From Nematopogon swammerdamellus (taxonomy: Eukaryota > Arthropoda > Insecta > Lepidoptera > Adelidae), in the NCBI GenBank assembly GCA_946902875.1, contig OX336343.1, positions 21,003,596 through 21,067,595 on the forward strand: a stretch of DNA of 64,000 bases, written 5' to 3'. The position numbers and the translations under genes are program-made. Below are positions 52,355 to 63,394 of the stretch, piece after piece. How positions within the stretch are numbered: the stretch's first letter is position 1; the number at the start of each line of letters is the position of its first letter. The notes beneath the pieces are model-generated. The model ran no database searches and was not told the origin of the DNA. It saw only the letters and a program-made list of their open reading frames with translations.

Positions 52355-52742
52355 TGCATACAATAGGCCATACATTGCCCACAATAGTTCATGAGTTGCA
52401 TACAATGCGACATGCATTCCATACAATAGGCCATGCCTTGCATACAATAGTTCATAAGTTGCATACAATGCGACGTGCATTGCATACAATAGGCCATGCC
52501 TTGCATACAATAGTTCATAAGTTGCATACAATGCGACATGCATTGCATACAATAGGCCATGCATTGCATACAATAGTTCATAAGTTGCATACAATGCGAC
52601 ATGCATTGCATACAATAGGCCATGCCTTGCATACAATAGTTCATAAGTTGCATACAATGCGACATGCATTGAATACAATAGGCCATGCATTGCATATAGT
52701 AGGCCATGCATTGCATACAAAAGTTCATGAGTTGCACACGAT
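52355..52742. repeat. 63-bp higher-order satellite made of three 21-bp monomers
   Basis: Monomers cattgcatacaataggccat g, ccttgcatacaatagttcat a and agttgcatacaatgcgacat g alternate for about six higher-order units. Since 21 is a multiple of 3, several frames stay open (YCMQCM...; LLYAMH...), but this is a mathematical effect. Confidence 0.95.
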
Positions 52743-53047
52743 AAATTAAAATAATAGAATTCCATGCATTTCTATAATTTTTAATTCTTTGGAAGCCTCC
52801 AAGTTTCTCCTTGCGTTATGCGTTATGCCCTTAGGTCGGGTGAATTTTGTGTTCCGGGAATTTCAGGAATTATTTATTATTATTTCCAGAGGGTGGAGAA
52901 AAAAGAAAAAGAGAGCTTTTAATTTACAAACTTAGTATTCAGCTTTCATACTAAGTGTCGGTGTCATTGAGACAGGGTTTGTATTTCGCCAGATATCAAA
53001 TTGTCAAGCTCTGTTATTCGTTGTAAAATTGTTGCCAAAGTTTTATA
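52743..53047. other. No feature recognised
   Basis: Short AT-rich spacer. Confidence 0.4.
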
Positions 53048-53345
53048 AGAAAACCGGCCAAGCGCGAGTCGAGATCACGCGTACCGGGGAAGGGAAGGGA
53101 AGGGGGGGGGGGGGGAGGGGGTTCCTTACCACCAAACTATATATTATTATGTGTTGTTATACTTTAGTTAGAGTTTGCACTATAATCACACCAAGTTTGA
53201 CGCTTGTATGTAATAACATTCTTACGATAGAGCAAAAAAAATAATATTGGGTGAAAATTTCAATCATGAGTAGCCGATTCAAAAGATCTTTAAATATAGG
53301 ACAGACAATTTCTACGTACCTAGGCTTACTTACTGCACGGGTATT
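53048..53345 (+). repeat. Dispersed repeat E with poly-G tract
   Basis: aaaccggccaagcgcgagtc at the start; ggtgaaaatttcaatcatg and aggacagacaatttc later. Contains a run of over a dozen G at 53103-53117. Confidence 0.75.
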
Positions 53346-53354
53346 ATGAATTAT

Positions 53355-53787
53355 AACGTGTCCCAAAACTCAACGTCAAGCGGGAACCAGGGAGTAAGCC
53401 ATGCAGTTTATGACTGCCCAGGCAAAAATAAGAAAACAAATCGGAGTCATTTGTTTTTTATGAAATGAGTATTTTTTTTAAAACGTTGAAAATTTTACTT
53501 AATATTTTTTTGTGATTAAACTAAGGGCATTTTGGTTTTATTTGGGATACTGAACAATACTAGAGTTATTTAGGCTACCAATAAAAACAAAAGAATTATA
53601 TTTGCAAATTTGTAGTCGTAGTACCTAAAAAATGTTGTAGGAGGTGTCAATTTTCAAAGTTTTTCATAAAATGCTCATATCATGAAAAAACAAATGACTC
53701 CGATTTGTTTTCTTATTTTTCCCTGGGTAGTCATAAACTGGCCTACTCCCTGGTTCCCGCTTGACGTTGAGTTTTAGGACACGTTGT
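53355..53787. mobile_element. Foldback element with about 115-bp arms
   Basis: aacgtgtcccaaaactcaac, gtcaagcgggaaccagggag, aagaaaacaaatcggagtca, tttgtttttt and the inverse. The AT-rich interior lacks an ORF. Confidence 0.88.
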
Positions 53788-54232
53788 ATAATATTTAATT
53801 AACAAAAAAATTAACATCTTTGTCCCCTCACAAACTTTCTTTCAGTCGTATGTGAAAGTAGTCAGTCAGCATAAAGCTTGGCAATTCGAAATCGGCTTTT
53901 GAACATTTATTGACCCAATCGCAATTTCCTGGTACAGGATTAAAAATTTACAATACACGAATCGATGAGCAAGACTTTTTGTCGATATGTGACCGTTTCG
54001 ATTGATGTCGAGTCGGGGAAAAGTGGGCGGATGGGTATTTTAATTACGTGGCACAGTTCGCGAAGTCGGCAAAAAGTTGAGGCTAAGTGGACTTCGCACG
54101 AACTTACAATCACTTATTTAATTCGGACAAGACTGGTTGGTGTAATAATAAAGATAAGGTTTGATATTTCTGTGATGTTTTGTCAATGTACAAAACTTTA
54201 GAGGTATAAGGTAGATATAAGATATGTAGATA
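53788..54232. other. No feature recognised
   Basis: No exon or repeat recognised; one ORF of 78 aa lacks motifs. Confidence 0.4.
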
Positions 54233-54241
54233 GGAAATTAT

Positions 54242-54295
54242 CAAAGAGTTTGTATTACGTCGCTAAGGAGCGCAGCGACGTAATACAAACTCTTT
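54242..54295. mobile_element. 54-bp hairpin with 9-bp direct flanks
   Basis: Arms of 23 bp (caaagagtttgtattacgtc gct and inverse) around aaggagcgc; ggaaattat on both sides (54233-54241, 54296-54304). Confidence 0.8.
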
Positions 54296-54296
54296 G

Positions 54297-54560
54297 GAAA
54301 TTATTTATTGCTCCAAGAAACATTCAACAGTTCAACATACATTAGAAAATTTACATAAGTTCCAAAGGCGGGCTTATCCCTTACAGAGATTTTTTAGAGT
54401 CATCCTTGGGATGTTTAGCAATAATTTATATGTTCTTACCAATTTTCTGGCTTTTTATTTAATTTATACTATTATACAAAAAACACAAAATATGGATGTT
54501 TGAGATTCGATTAATATAGTGAAATGTAGTGTTTAAGTAGGTCGTAGCAAAAGAGTTGAG
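54297..54560 (-). mobile_element. LINE 3' UTR
   Basis: Same sequence type as 49310-49450 (attagaaaatttacataagt, gagattcgattaatatagtg). Confidence 0.65.
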
Positions 54561-54663
54561 CGTGAGAATTGAAGATAAAATAATGTTAAGCCTCTTGGAG
54601 GGGGAGAGGGACACATTTCTCGCCCAGGTGGTAACGCGATCCCGCCGTCCCCTTTCCACCTCC

Positions 54664-55276
54664 TCACAATGCACACTGGGCAGGGATTGTATCCCTATAC
54701 ACTGGACTGAACATGCATGCGTACCAAAAGTGGTTCTGCAGATCTTTCCTCCACAGAACTGGTAAACTCTGAAATGCTCTTCCTGCCCATATATTTCTCC
54801 CCAAGTTCAGTCTCTGGTCTTTCAAGAGGGGCGTGAATAGGCACCTGTCAGGCAGGCATGGCATTCGGAACCCCGCGTACGCCCGAATGTCCATGGGCGT
54901 TGTTAGACGTTGGTAGAGGAAAGATCTGCAGAACCCTTTAGTACGTACGCGACCGCGGTAAGTCCAGCGTGTAGGGACGCATACCCTGCCAGATGCGCGT
55001 GGTGCGGCGGTGGAAAAGGGACGGCGGGATGGCGTTAAACAGCTCCTCCGAGTACTTCCCATGGAATAAGCGATAGAACACACTTAGGGAGCCGACATCC
55101 CTGCGAAGTTGCAGTGGTTCTAGATCGCGGGACACTTCGAGGTCACCCACTAGTCGCACAGCTCGACGCTGGATCGAGTACAGAGGCGCAAGCTGGTATT
55201 TGGTAGAGCTATCCCACAGGTGCGAGCAGTACTCCAAGCAGGACCTGATCTGCGTTTTATACAGATACAGATACAT
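54664..55276 (-). mobile_element. Jockey-like LINE ORF C terminus, frameshifted
   Basis: - strand: KTQIRSCLEYCSHLWDSSTK, YQLAPLYSIQRRAVRLVGDL, LRRDVGSLSVFYRLFHGKYS, EELFNAIPPSLFHRRTTR, then a shift into the basic tail (YQRLTTPMDIRAY...). Standard Jockey RT ORF end. Confidence 0.85.
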
Positions 55277-55483
55277 TTATTTATTTCGCCACAAAGAATA
55301 CACAACAATAACAATATTACATTGAGTCATATGCATATTCAGTATGGTTCGTCATAGTTTTTGTTTTATCCCGTTCAGCAATGCAATCTATAAGGAAGAA
55401 TCGGGCAAGAATTTTTTATTATGTTAACTATAACATACTACATCTAATAAAAAATAAAAATAGTAAGTAAAAGATTATCTTTA
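55277..55483 (-). mobile_element. LINE 3' UTR-like sequence
   Basis: catttatttatttcgccaca aag and aatgcaatctataaggaaga suggest another LINE end; the latter phrase recurs at 26071. Confidence 0.4.
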
Positions 55484-56032
55484 AAAAAAATAGGTAAAAA
55501 AACTTTTAAGTTAAACGGTTTTATTAAAAATAAAAAACTAGAAAATAAAACAGCTGTACAAAAAATAGAAAATAATAAGGACACAAGCCTGGGCCTTCTT
55601 AAGATTTTACGTCTGGGTAAGAAATCGTGCAATACTAGCGTGCTGTCTTCTCATGTCGGATGCCAAAGGGCACATTGTGTCGCTGCGTCAGCGGAATAAG
55701 TAATAAATTGAGACTTTTAACAGACTAATATAAAAACGTGGGGCGCATGTTATTTATTACGCATATTATACGCCCCACGTTTTTATATTAGTCTGTTAAA
55801 AGTCTCAATTTATTACTTATTCCGCTGACGCAGCGACACAATGTGCCCTTTGGCATCCGACATGAGAAGACAGCACGCTAGTATTGCACGATTTCTTACC
55901 CAGACGTAAAATCTTAAGAAGGCCCAGGCTTGTGTCCTTATTATTTTCTATTTTTTGTACAGCTGTTTTATTTTCTAGTTTTTTATTTTTAATAAAACCG
56001 TTTAACTTAAAAGTTTTTTTACCTATTTTTTT
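55484..56032. repeat. Perfect palindrome: 262-bp arms, 25-bp spacer
   Basis: 55484-55745 and 55771-56032 are exact inverses as far as I can read, with no indel (paired coordinates always sum to 111516). On the + strand the right arm reads LTQRHNVPFGIRHEKTARAS then IARFLTQT, a LINE ORF end, so the unit is an inverted duplication of retroposon sequence. Confidence 0.95.
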
Positions 56033-56134
56033 ATTTACTCGTTTTTAGTCTGATTTTTGGCTCGTATCATTCATTACGTAAACTCGTCATCCTTTCTAAC
56101 TCTCAGATTGCATCTTTGTTACTGTGTTTCTTGC

Positions 56135-56445
56135 CTGTCAATTACTCACAATCAAGCTCCTCAATACATAACCCTTCTAAAGACTTTACGCGACGCAATG
56201 CAACATACGCTTGACCCTCCTCAAATAGTCTGGAGCCCCAATACACGACAGCACGGTCAACAGTACTGCCCTGCATTTTATGGACAGTGGAGGCCCATGA
56301 CAAAATTATCGGTAACATCCGTCTCTCAGCTGTTCCATAATTAAACTTTGCTGGAAACTGTATGGCTTTAGGATGGATAAGGTGTCCGCCGTCTCTTTCA
56401 AAATCAATTTGAACAGATGGTATGTCTGTTTCATACTTTTGCGTT
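56135..56445 (-). mobile_element. Helitron-type (Pif1-family) helicase C-terminal fragment
   Basis: - strand: FPAKFNYGTAERRMLPIILS, WASTVHKMQGSTVDRAVV, YWGSRLFEEGQAYVALRRVK, SLEGLCIEELD. VHKxQGsT.D and GQaYVAlsRVksLeGL are the last motifs of Pif1-like SF1 helicases. The run-in LSWASTVHKMQG matches Helitron helicases, though a viral-type or host PIF1 is possible. Upstream helicase motifs are absent; it meets the satellite at 56446. Confidence 0.75.
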
Positions 56446-58516
56446 CGACAAGTATGGGACACTCGTCCAAACTAACCAAGTGAGCCCAAACTCGAGGGGG
56501 TTACTAGTAACGGTTGAAGAGTTCCACTGTACACCTCCTGACTCCATCATCAGACCCTCGTCACCAAGTGTAATGGTAGAAGTATGGGACACTCGTCCAA
56601 ACCAACCATATGAGCCCCTAACTCGAGGGGGTTACTAGTAACGGTTGAAGAGTTCCACTGTACACCTCCTGAGTCCATCATCAGACCCTCGTTACCAAGT
56701 GTATTGGTAGAAGTATGGGACACTCGTCCAAACAAACCAAATGAGCCCAAACATGAGGCGGTTACTAGTAACGGTTGAAGAGTTCCACTGTACACCTCCT
56801 GACTCCATCATCAGACCCTCGTCATCAAGTGTATTGGTAGAAGTATGGGACACTCGTCCAAACCAACCATATGAGCCCAAACTCGAGGGGGTTAATAGTA
56901 ACGGTTGAAGAGTTCCACTGTACACCTCCTGCCTCCATTTTCAGACCCTCGTCACCAAGTGTATTGGTAGAAGTATGGGACACTCGTCCAAACCAACCAA
57001 ATGAGCCCAAACTCGAGGGGGTTACTAGTAACGGTTGAAGAGTTCCACTGTCCACCTCCTGACTCCATCATCAGACCCTCGTCACCAAGTATATTGGTAG
57101 AACTATGGGACACTCGTCCAAACCAATCAAATAAGCCCAAACTCGAGGGGGTTACTAGTAACGGTTGAAGAGTTCCACTGTACTCCTCCTGACTCCATCA
57201 TCAGACCCTCGTCACCAAGTGTATTGGTAGTAGTATGGGACACTCGTCCAAACCAACCATATGAGCCCAAACTCGAGGGGGTTACTAGTAACGGTTGAAG
57301 AGTTCCCCGTCCACCTCCTGACTCCATCATCAGACTCTCGTCACCAAGTGTATTGGTAGAAGTATGGGACACTCGTCCAAACCAACCAAATGAGCCCAAA
57401 CTCGAGGGGGTTACTAGTAACGGTTGAAGAGTTCCACTGTACACCTCCTGACTCCATCATCAGACCCTCATCACCAAGTGTATTGGTAGAAGTATGGGAC
57501 ACTCGTCCAAACCAACCATATGAGCCCAAACTCGAGGGAGTTACTAGTAACGGTTGAAGAGTTCCACTGTCCACCTCCTGACTCCATCATCAGACCCTCG
57601 CCAAGTGTATTGGTAAAAGTATGGGACACTCGTCTAAACCAACCAAATGAGCCCAAACTCGAGGGGGTTACTAGTAACGGTTGAAGAGTTCCACGGTACA
57701 CCTGCTGACTCCATCATCAGACCCTCGTCACCAAGTGTATTGGTAGTAGTATGGGACACTCGTCCAAACCAACCATATGAGCCCAAACTCGAGGGGGTTA
57801 CTAGTAACGGTTGAAGAGTTCCACTGTTCACCTCCTGACTCCAACATCAGACCCACGGCACCAAGTGTATTGGTAGAAGTATAGGACACTCGTTCAAACA
57901 AACCAAATGAGCTCATACTCGAGGGGGTTACTAGTAACGGTTGAAGAGTTCCACTGTACACCTCCTGATTCCATCATCAGACCCTCGTCACCAAGTGTAT
58001 TAGTAGAAGTATGGGACACTCGTCCAAACCAACCAAATAAGCCCAAACTCGAGGGGGTTACTAGTAACGGTTGAAGAGTTCCACTGTACACCTCCTGACT
58101 TCATCATCAGACCCTCGTCACCAAGTATATTGGTAGAACTATGGGACACTCGTCCAAACCAACCAAATGAGCCTAAACTCGAGGGGGTTACTAGTAACGG
58201 TTGAAGAGTTCCACTGTACACCTCCTGACTCCATCATCAGACTCTCGTCACCAAGTGTATTGGTAGAAGTATGGGACAATCGTCCAAACCAACCAAATGA
58301 GCCCAAACTCGAGGGGGTTACTAGTAACGGTTGAAGAGTTCCACTGGACACCTCCTGACTCCATCATCAGACCCTCGTCACCAAGTGTATTGGTAGAAGT
58401 ATGGGACACTCTTCCAAAGCAACCATATGAGCCCAAACTCGAGGGGGTTACTAGTAACGGTTGAAGAGTTCCACTGTCCACCTCCTGACTCCATCATCAG
58501 ACCCTCGTTACCAAGT
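56446..58516. repeat. 130-bp satellite, about 16 copies
   Basis: Unit with gtatgggacactcgtccaaa, ccaa.catatgagcccaaac, tcgagggggttactagtaac, ggttgaagagttccactgta, cacctcctgactccatcatc, agaccctcgtcaccaagtgt. Copies differ by few per cent. A period of 130 is not a multiple of 3, so the repeated 65-105-aa ORFs are by-products. Confidence 0.97.
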
Positions 58517-58690
58517 TGAAATTATCATAATATTGTATTGTCACGAGAGCTCAATGTGTGTGCAAAGTTTCATAAAAATCGGTTCAGTAGAAGTAGTTGA
58601 AAAATTTGTCGCAAGATTTGAAACAAAGATAGTAACAAACAAACAAATATACGGAGTCAAGCTAAATAAAACCGTTTAAAAAGAGAATAA
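58517..58690 (+). repeat. Retroposon/Helitron 3' flank
   Basis: gtgtgcaaagtttcataaaa atcggttcagtag ... caagctaaataaaaccgttt is a phrase common at lepidopteran repeat ends. It follows the satellite directly and may be the far side of the element carrying it. Confidence 0.4.
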
Positions 58691-59300
58691 AGTACAAAGA
58701 ACATAATGGTTCAGTCAAATTTATACATATAAAAGATTCATTTGAATCGTCCAAGTCAGCAATATTGTTTATTTACAATATGAAAACAAAAAATCATTTA
58801 ATTTATAAAAATGGATTATCTAAAAGAAATATTTTCAGCTGACTCTGGAACACATTGTCACTGTTTATACAAAATCAGCTTTTGGTCCGGCTTTTTCATG
58901 AAGCAGAACACTGTTTTCGTTCGCTTCCGCACACTCCATGGGCAATTCCCACATTCCCAAGAAACTGCAGTCGTTCTTCCGCTCCGCCACAGTCTCTGTG
59001 TATAATACTCTGTCTGCGCGTTCCGCTGCAACCGGATCACGTGCGCAGATACTATATGGGGTAAAGCCGCTATCACACTGAATGTGACGCCTTTTTAACT
59101 GGATCAATCTGTCACGACTGTTTATAAATGTGTTTTACTGATGTTTTAAATAAGTTAATCAGAGAAATTTGCAGTATTAAAATAGTACAGTTAAAAATGA
59201 AAATAATAATGAAAAACAGTTAATACAGCATATTGACCGCATTTCGTTCGACCGAAGTTCGTTTTTTCAAATAAAATTAGCAAAATTTCTAAGTTCGCCG
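58691..59300. other. No gene; one LINE scrap
   Basis: 58900-58990 (cacactccatgggcaattcc, acattcccaagaaactgcag) matches the 3' end of the RNase H LINE at 1170-1225, here on the - strand. Confidence 0.6.
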
Positions 59301-60377
59301 TGCGCCGCTTCGCTACACGGGCCCTGGGCCGAGCTCAGCGGCGAGCCGCGCGTCGAACTGCACCGTGCGACATTCGACACACGCGGATTTGTCCGCGAAT
59401 ATGTCGGCGACAAATCTGGCGTAGGGGCGCGCGTGTGAATATTAGGCTTTATGCGGTCTCGAAACAACGACGTATATACAATACCACCTGATTCTTATAT
59501 TTATATGATTTTAATATAACAAACAAATGAAAATAATATAATTATATTAATTATTGAACACAAATTAGGTAAACCGAGCGAGGCGAGCTTAATGCCGTGA
59601 GGCATTCCATTTATTTAGCCAACCTTTGGTATTTGGGAGAGGTACACACAAGCGAACGAGACAATTTCGTGGCAATATAAAATTAGCAATTTAGCAATTA
59701 GCAAATTAGTAGTAGTTACATAAGTAGTTTGTTAAGTGTGCGATGGGACAAGTGCCTGAACAAATAAACGATTTGATTTGATTTGATTTGATTAATCCCC
59801 AAGCTCACGCCACGCCGGGACTTTAAGTGTGTTTGTGTGGTGATTCTACATCAGAAACTGAACCACTTAATTGTTCTGAGAATTTATATGTATTTAGAAT
59901 TATTATTATTTTTTTCATACACAATGACGGACAAAATCGCAAATTTTGACATTAAAAAAAAGTAATACGTCAAAAATAGTTCTCTTACACGTTTATATCT
60001 ATAGCGCGCGCGTGTGAATGCAGCTTTGTATTTTGTCAACGGTATTTTACATTTTATTATTTCCGTATTAACATTTCATTCAATAAATTCCAATAAAATA
60101 CAACTTTTAGTATACGAAGAAGCGATTAATCGTGCGTTTTTATTCATTCTATTCTTTTTTTTTATAAAAATAATCGATTGTCTGACGTAAAAGTTTGTTT
60201 GTTTAGCTCACTGGATTCTTATTGGTTCCACGATGGGCGGGTCTAAGAATTTGTGTCGTGGTGTGGCTATTTGTATGAATAATTTTGTTTATAACATTAA
60301 TTTTATTTGCAAATCTTCTATATAAACAACATTGTGACAAGTTAGAGAAGATCCAACCTCAGCCGTCTGTGTGTATG
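59301..60377. other. Intergenic; GC-rich patch then AT-rich
   Basis: 59300-59450 is GC-rich (ggcgagccgcgcgtcgaact) with weak similarity to the interior of 50798-51192. 59570-59680 is a LINE 3' piece ending near (ttgat)n at 59772-59792. No exon recognised. Confidence 0.45.
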
Positions 60378-60545
60378 CTTTCGACCGACGTTTCACTCAG
60401 TGCGGTGGTATCAACCTGGGCGGGATAAACCCTACAATCTAGTAAGGTAAGAAGGGAAGGGAAGCTTTACGTGGGATCCGAACCACGTTTAGACTCTAAC
60501 GGCCCAGCACAGACTCTAACGCACCACTGAGCTACCGAGGCTGAT
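60378..60545 (-). mobile_element. SINE-A head variant without the 5S module
   Basis: - strand: gcctcggtagctcagtggtg, cgttagagtctgtgctgggc, cgttagagtctaaacgtggt, tcggatcccacg: a tRNA-sized head with A and B boxes and no 5S-like segment, then body to ggtcgaaagc. Confidence 0.85.
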
Positions 60546-60904
60546 GAACGTAGGTATGAGTATGTATGTATGTATGTACTAAGAGTAGGTACGAGAGTAT
60601 GTAGGTGTTAAAACGAACGAAAGCCAGCTATTAACTTGTCACAATCAGTAGGATGAGTCTATCACCCACGCGTTCAATATTGGTGAGAACAAAGAGTTAC
60701 GCCTTGAGCGAGACTAAAGCTTAATTATAGTATCGATGATGTATCTGAACTATATTGCTCGGGTTATGTCATAGGTTTGCGTAAATAAATTGTTATTTAT
60801 TGCAAATAATGTGTGGAGAAAGCTGGAAATGGGCGTATAAATTAAATCAAAATAGCTCTTGATTTAGGCGTAGGTGGTCGAATTGTCTGTATTTTTTGAA
60901 GTGA
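60546..60904. other. No gene recognised
   Basis: (gtat)n at 60558-60578; otherwise plain sequence. Confidence 0.4.
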
Positions 60905-61112
60905 AAACTTCTTTAGCTGCGCTTGGCACTTTTTTGGATGGGTAATAAAAAATGTTAAACTTGCGTCAGAACTCGCGTCAGATCCGTAGCCTGATCGAAA
61001 AAGCGTAAGATTCGAAACTTCTTTAGCGGCGCTTGGCACTTTTTTTAGATGGGTAAAAAATGTTAAACTCGCGTCAGATCCGTAGCCTGATCGAAAAAGC
61101 GTAAGATTCGTT
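60905..61112. repeat. Tandem duplication, about 110-bp unit, two copies
   Basis: aacttctttagc.gcgcttgg and gtagcctgatcgaaaaagcg occur in both; the first copy has an extra 'acttgcgtcagaactcgc'. Confidence 0.92.
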
Positions 61113-61228
61113 GAAATTATGGATGAAAGTTGATTTTTCTGAGAAATAAACTTTTTGATGTAAAATAATTATAATAGTTCTGTTTAAGTTTTCACTTCTG
61201 CCGGCACTCCCAGAGTGCAACCCGAAGC

Positions 61229-61298
61229 TTTTTTTTATGTAATCCGGTACGGGTGGCCGTGTCAGAGCGGCCAAACCACATGCGGCACAGCCAATGAC
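61229..61298 (-). mobile_element. SINE-C/LINE A-tailed 3' end
   Basis: gcttttttttatgtaatccg gtacgggtggccgtgtcaga gcggcc: the shared tail type of SINE-C and the 39.8-kb LINE. Confidence 0.6.
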
Positions 61299-61328
61299 GA
61301 TTAAATGTTTTCTTTGTATTCTTAATTT

Positions 61329-61965
61329 AAAAAAATAGTTATAAGAAACTAAAACCTGGCTACGAAAAAGCAAATTATGAAAATAGTTAACTATAACTAA
61401 AAATAACAAAATAATGTTTTCCATATAATTTATCAGATACAGCAATTCTCTTTTTATATTGATTCTACCTTAGCACTAACTCTATAAATTTTGATAAATT
61501 TATTATTTTTAACGTTCTAAATATAGAGCCGTGGTCGGGCGTTCTTCGTTCAACAAGACAAGTGAGGCAGTCGTCGTGCATTATTAGAGCGCGGAACTTA
61601 GGACGGCCATCGCCATTGTGTCATACTGGCATCTTTTTGTAAGATCAGTCAGAGCCAATCTAAAATTATTATAAGTAGATACATAGGTAAATACCGAACG
61701 TCAACGGCTATAATGCACAACGACGGTCTCACTTCTCTTGTTGAACGAAGAACGCCCGACCACGGCTCTATATTTAGAACGTTAAAAATAATAAATTTAT
61801 CAAAATTTATAGAGTTAGTGCTAAGGTAGAATCAATATAAAAAGAGAATTGCTGTATCTGATAAATTATATGGAAAACATTATTTTGTTATTTTTAGTTA
61901 TAGTTAACTATTTTCATAATTTGCTTTTTCGTAGCCGGGTTTTAGTTTCTTATAACTATTTTTTT
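61329..61965. repeat. Large palindrome: about 229-bp arms, 179-bp spacer
   Basis: 61329-61557 pairs with 61737-61965 (paired coordinates sum to 123294, no indels; one mismatch seen, aacctgg versus aacccgg). Imperfect pairing continues inward for about 30 bp. A partial third copy of the outer end follows at 61970-62040. Confidence 0.93.
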
Positions 61966-62094
61966 TATTTAAGCGATTTTCATAATTAGCTTTTACGTAG
62001 TCGGGTTTTAGTTTTTTATAACTTTTATTTTTATTTTAGGCTTTTTTGAAAACTGTTTGCATACTTTAAATGTTGTATGTAACTCGTTTATTGA

Positions 62095-62398
62095 TTTTTT
62101 TTATGGAATCTGACACATCACCTACAGGCTACAACATCCGTGATGTCAGCCCATAACACCGGGTGAACTTGGTGCCACGTCAGTGCTTCCCTTCGGTCTT
62201 ACCGGCTACACTAAATACATAGCCGTTTCTACCGACCTTTCATTCAGTGCGGTGCGGTGGTACCAACACGGGCGGGTTAAACCCTACCACCTAGTAATAT
62301 AAGAAGGAAGTCATATCCCTTAGTCGCCTTTTACGACATACACGGGGAGAGATACAGTGGGGCTATTCTTTTATATAAGTACCGGCCCCACACGGTAC
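62095..62398 (-). mobile_element. SINE-B, complete
   Basis: tttttttatggaatctgaca at the A-tail end, ccgggtgaacttggtgccac, ggtttaa-type body, then the B head (tatcccttagtcgcctttta, ccggccccacacggta). Confidence 0.88.
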
Positions 62399-62814
62399 AA
62401 AATTGATACTATCCGTCCGTTTATTTGTCGTCATCTCTATTTGAAACTAAAGTTTTCTGCAAATAGCGCATGAGTGAGTACCTACGTATATATACAAATT
62501 ATGTATAGTTGAACGATGTATAGTCTTGAAGTAAAATGAAAAGTCAGTCAGAGCAAGACCGAAGACTGAGCTGTGTAAGTACACGATTTTCTTTGTCTAT
62601 GTAAGTAAATATATTTCTGGCTGGGGTGAAGCGGATTCGGGAAGTAAGTAAACCAATCAGTTCAAGGCCGAAGACCGAGGGCGGTTTCAGGTTGTACATA
62701 GTTGAATAATGTACTCACTCGAAGCAGGTAAGCCACTAAGGCGAGGCCAAAGCTACTAATATTATTTTTATAGTAAGCGCGACATGTGGCGCCGAGCCTC
62801 CCATAAGGTGTCTA
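62399..62814. other. No gene; weak internal repeats
   Basis: gagcaagaccgaagactgag, caaggccgaagaccgag and ggcgaggccaaagctac are diverged copies of one word. Confidence 0.4.
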
Positions 62815-62935
62815 GCGATGCCCATGGACATTCGGTAGCATGCGGAGGCTACGAATGCCATGCCGGCCTGACAGGTGCCCAGGTTGAAGGACCCGAAACT
62901 GTACTTGGGGGAAAATATTTCTCTCTGTTTGTATT
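62815..62935 (+). mobile_element. Jockey-like LINE 3' fragment
   Basis: gatgcccatggacattcggt, gaatgccatgccggcctgac, aggtgcccaggttgaagg is the inverse of the end segment at 54840-54900, so it lies on the + strand, opposite to the next piece. Confidence 0.6.
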
Positions 62936-62944
62936 TCAACAGGC

Positions 62945-63320
62945 TCTGATTTAGTTATGTATTCCTACGGAGTTGCAGTGGTTTTAGATCGCGGGACATT
63001 TAGGAGTCACCTACTATTCGCACGGCTCGACGCTGGATCGAGTCCAGAGGCGCCAGCTGGTATTTGACTGAGCCATCCCATAGGTGCGAGCAGTACCCCA
63101 AGCAGGACCGAATCTGCGATTTATACGGCCTTGCCCTCGATGTCACGCCGGAAGTTTAGATCGTGCGAAAATTCGACTCGGAGGACCCCGAGGTGGTCGC
63201 AAAATTTAAGTGACGTGCCTTGGTAGGAAGGAGCTGGTGTGAATGCCGCTCTCTTTGCACTGAACGCGCAAACTTGTATCTTGGAGGTATTTAACTTGAC
63301 CAACTTGCTACGGCCCATTC
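62945..63320 (-). mobile_element. Jockey-like LINE RT fragment
   Basis: - strand: LVKLNTSKIQVCAFSAKRAA, LKFCDHLGVLRVEFSHDLNF, RRDIEGKA, then after a shift the thumb with leftover YCSHLW/QRRAVR equivalents. Same ORF region as 54.9-55.3 kb. Confidence 0.8.
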
Positions 63321-63394
63321 GGAAATAGAGCCGAGTGTTTGCTCAAGTTCAGACACAAGTCTTCGCCTCTTCTCATCCACATCCCGCCTAGTTG

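Noticed and set aside
52306..52765. Two overlapping 143-144-aa repeat proteins (YCMQ, LLYAMH)
   Set aside because: A 21/63-bp satellite keeps several frames open by arithmetic; no start context or splice signals.
56446..58516. A family of secreted or repeat proteins from the many 60-105-aa ORFs
   Set aside because: All are the same 130-bp satellite read in shifting frames; the period is not a multiple of three.
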